Below are positions 6,480-7,574 of a stretch of DNA of 7,574 nt, in pieces; position 1 is the stretch's first letter; every line of letters begins with the position of its first letter. The DNA comes from JBHIBR01 sp046759145 [NCBI: Nitrospinota bacterium]. GTDB taxonomy: Bacteria > UBA8248. The stretch is taken from NCBI GenBank assembly GCA_046759145.1, contig JBHIBR010000082.1, forward strand, positions 1-7,574, written 5' to 3'. The notes beneath the pieces were generated by a model. That model saw nothing but the letters and a program-made list of their open reading frames with translations. It had not been told where the DNA came from and made no database searches. The position numbers were made by a program, and so were the translations under genes.

Positions 6480-7328
6480 CTACTTCAGCAAGCCCGCCGC
6501 CCGGGCGGCCGCCTCGATGCCCTTGAAATCATCCTCGACCGCCAGGATGTAACCCGAAGCCCGCTGGAGGGCGAGCAGGCGCCGATGCTCGGGATTCTTG
6601 GGGTCCAGTTTCAGGAAGGCCCGCACGAGCTTCGAGACGATCTCCCGGTCCAGGTCTCCCCGCACGGTCCAGTTGTAGTCCACATAGGGAGGGGTGGTCC
6701 AAAAGACCCGCACCTTGCGCACGTCCACCTTTCGGTCCCGCACCAGCTTCTCCCACACCGCTTCGTTCAGCGCCCCCGCGTCCACCCTGCCCGCCTCGAC
6801 CCACTTGACGGTGGCGTCGTGGGCGCCGCTGTAGGAAAAGCGCCGGAAATCCCGCTCGGGGACGACGCCGCTTTTGAGGAGGAAGTGGCGCGGCATGAGG
6901 TGGCCCGAGGTGCTGCCCACGCTGCCGAACGCGAAGGTCTTCCCCTTGAGGTCGCGGAGGGAGCGGATGCCGCTCCCGACCCGGGCCACGAACTTGGAGT
7001 GGAAGGCCGCGTCCTCTTTCCGCATGACGATGGCGAAGGCGTCTCCCGTGCGACGGCGCGCCTGGACGTGGGTGAAGCCCCCAAACCAAACCATCTCCAG
7101 CTTGCGCGCCGCCAGGGCCGCGACGGTGGCGGCATAGTCCACGACCGGGATGAACTTGACCGGAATCCCCACCTCCCGCGAGAGGTACCGCACCAGGGGC
7201 TCGTACTTGCGCAGGAGCTCCGAGGGGGCCTCGTCGGGGATGGCCGAGACCCGGAGGACGGCGGGCGAGCCCGCCCAGGCGGATCCGGCGAGGAGGAGCA
7301 CTATCGCAGCGATGGCGCCACGAAGCAT
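6480..7328 (-). CDS. PhnD-family periplasmic binding protein, resembling putative selenate ABC transporter binders
   Basis: A 282-residue exported protein that captures the substrate for the downstream ABC importer. A signal peptide covers residues 1-19 (MLRG, hydrophobic core AIAAIVLLLAG, AWA cleavage site before GSPAV). There is no lipobox Cys, so a soluble periplasmic protein is expected. The mature part shows VSAIPDEAPSELLRKYEPL (27-45), DYAATVAALAARKLEMVWFG (64-83), GSVGSTSG (135-142, the anion-binding STSG segment), YSGAHDATVKWVEAGRVDAG (166-185) and TTPPYVDYNWTVRGDLD (211-227). These strings resemble, from memory, the clade annotated as putative selenate ABC transporter substrate-binding protein (TIGR04553) more than E. 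coli-type PhnD. Substrate identity is therefore inference. ATG 7328 follows a purine-rich GGGAGGGAAGGG ribosome site. It is first in the operon, about 50 nt downstream of a good promoter. Confidence 0.92.
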   Translation of the reverse strand: MLRGAIAAIVLLLAGSAWAGSPAVLRVSAIPDEAPSELLRKYEPLVRYLSREVGIPVKFIPVVDYAATVAALAARKLEMVWFGGFTHVQARRRTGDAFAIVMRKEDAAFHSKFVARVGSGIRSLRDLKGKTFAFGSVGSTSGHLMPRHFLLKSGVVPERDFRRFSYSGAHDATVKWVEAGRVDAGALNEAVWEKLVRDRKVDVRKVRVFWTTPPYVDYNWTVRGDLDREIVSKLVRAFLKLDPKNPEHRRLLALQRASGYILAVEDDFKGIEAAARAAGLLK

Positions 7329-7331
7329 CGA

Positions 7332-7369
7332 TCCCTTCCCTCCCGTGCGGTCCTTCGGGTCGAAGGGAG
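7332..7369 (-). promoter_or_regulatory. Operon 5' leader: hairpin and alternative anti-Shine-Dalgarno pairing
   Basis: On the minus strand CCTTCG (7366-7361), ACC, CGAAGG (7357-7352) forms a perfect 6-bp hairpin. The same 5' arm, TCCCTTC (7368-7362), is also a perfect 7-nt complement of GAAGGGA (7338-7332) inside the ribosome binding site of the binding-protein gene. The two pairings exclude each other. This could couple translation to something that moves the balance, but a pyrimidine run facing a purine-rich ribosome site can occur by chance. No known riboswitch class is recognised, and the leader is only about 50 nt. Confidence 0.35.
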
Positions 7370-7384
7370 TACTGCGCTGTTCCT

Positions 7385-7414
7385 ATTAGAATTTCCAATG
7401 CGCGATATTGTCAA
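7385..7414 (-). promoter_or_regulatory. Sigma70-type promoter of the ABC transporter operon
   Basis: Minus strand TTGACA (7414-7409, 6/6 consensus), an 18-bp spacer, then TCTAAT (7390-7385, 5/6 of TATAAT). The stretch is markedly AT-rich against the GC-rich surroundings. Predicted transcription start is near 7378, giving a leader of about 50 nt to the ATG at 7328. Confidence 0.75.
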
Positions 7415-7458
7415 TCCCGATTTGATTCGCTCTCCCCTCCCTGCCCACAGCGGATTGC

Positions 7459-7477
7459 CAGCGAGAGATTCTCGCTG
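7459..7477. promoter_or_regulatory. Perfect 8-bp inverted repeat between divergent promoters, candidate operator
   Basis: CAGCGAGA, GAT, TCTCGCTG is a perfect 8-bp inverted repeat with a 3-bp centre. It sits 45 bp upstream of the operon -35 box and 5 bp upstream of the plus-strand -35 box. The half-site core GCGAGAG recurs at 7487-7493 in the spacer of the plus-strand promoter. A dimeric regulator site is likely. No T-tract follows it (next bases CGGCTTGACG), so a terminator is less likely, though a transcript ending here from a distant gene cannot be excluded. Confidence 0.5.
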
Positions 7478-7481
7478 CGGC

Positions 7482-7511
7482 TTGACGCGAGAGGACTGAC
7501 TTCCGTATGAT
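7482..7511 (+). promoter_or_regulatory. Divergent plus-strand sigma70-type promoter
   Basis: TTGACG (7482-7487, 5/6), an 18-bp spacer, then TATGAT (7506-7511, 5/6) reading away from the operon. Transcription would start near 7518 and leave the window. With the operon promoter it forms a back-to-back pair, the usual layout of a regulator or functionally linked gene beside the operon it serves. Confidence 0.6.
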
Positions 7512-7546
7512 GCCGCGCTGGATGCCCTTCCGCCCCCGGACGCAAC

Positions 7547-7574
7547 ATGGCCGATCGTCAGCCACGCCTGTGCC
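7547..7574 (+). CDS. Possible start of a divergent gene, truncated by the window end
   Basis: ATG 7547 opens a frame reading MADRQPRLC to the window edge, about 30 nt after the predicted plus-strand transcription start. The ribosome site is poor (GGA at 7538-7540, 6 nt upstream). Another open frame in a different phase has ATGs at 7507, 7510 and 7522, so the start is undecided. Too short to assign a family; reported mainly because a promoter points at it. Confidence 0.22.

Noticed and set aside
7459-7477. Inverted repeat as an intrinsic terminator
   Set aside because: No T-tract follows on either strand, and it lies between two divergent promoters, where an operator is more likely.
5874-7499. 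A 541-codon open frame on the plus strand
   Set aside because: It runs antisense through the ATPase and binding-protein genes, whose motifs are unmistakable. Its product is Arg/Pro/His-rich with no domain; it is a by-product of high GC.

Overview
This is a high-GC bacterial window with dense gene packing, short intergenic gaps, several GTG starts and strong GC bias at third codon positions. No rRNA, tRNA, transposase or CRISPR array is visible. The sequence would suit a high-GC uncultured bacterium of the kind found in soil or sediment metagenomes (deltaproteobacterial, NC10 or Rokubacteria-like). That placement is an impression from composition and protein style, not a computed assignment.

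Layout. (1) Positions 1-117 hold the plus-strand tail of a CorA-like Mg2+ channel gene. It runs in from outside the window and seems to lack its membrane core. (2) Positions 68-1666 (minus) encode an NCS2/AzgA-like nucleobase permease, convergent with and overlapping the CorA-like tail. (3) After a 190-bp divergent gap, 1857-2978 (plus) encodes an aldo/keto reductase with a complete Asp-Tyr-Lys-His tetrad and an insertion before the catalytic His. (4) It meets, tail to tail across 17 bp, a minus-strand operon that reads from 7328 down to 2996: periplasmic binding protein, ATPase, permease, permease, a possible 42-residue ORF, and a DUF2064 / CofC-like nucleotidyltransferase-fold protein. (5) The last 246 bp form the upstream control region. 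It holds a good sigma70-type promoter for the operon, a second promoter firing the other way, a perfect 8-bp inverted repeat between them, and a leader hairpin whose 5' arm could instead pair with the ribosome binding site.

How the genes fit together. The ABC system has the PhnD/PhnC/PhnE architecture, but its binding protein resembles, from memory, the clade annotated as putative selenate ABC transporter binding proteins more than classical PhnD. The last gene belongs to the family named 'rSAM/selenodomain-associated transferase 1' (TIGR04282/DUF2064). Two independent selenium-linked annotations in one transcription unit make a selenium or other oxyanion uptake and assimilation operon the most interesting reading of the window. 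The permease and the aldo/keto reductase on the left are divergently transcribed and have no evident link to it.

The gene-free gaps are 1667-1856, 2979-2995, 3777-3914 (partly filled by the possible small ORF) and 7329-7574. No gene-free stretch exceeds 300 bp.
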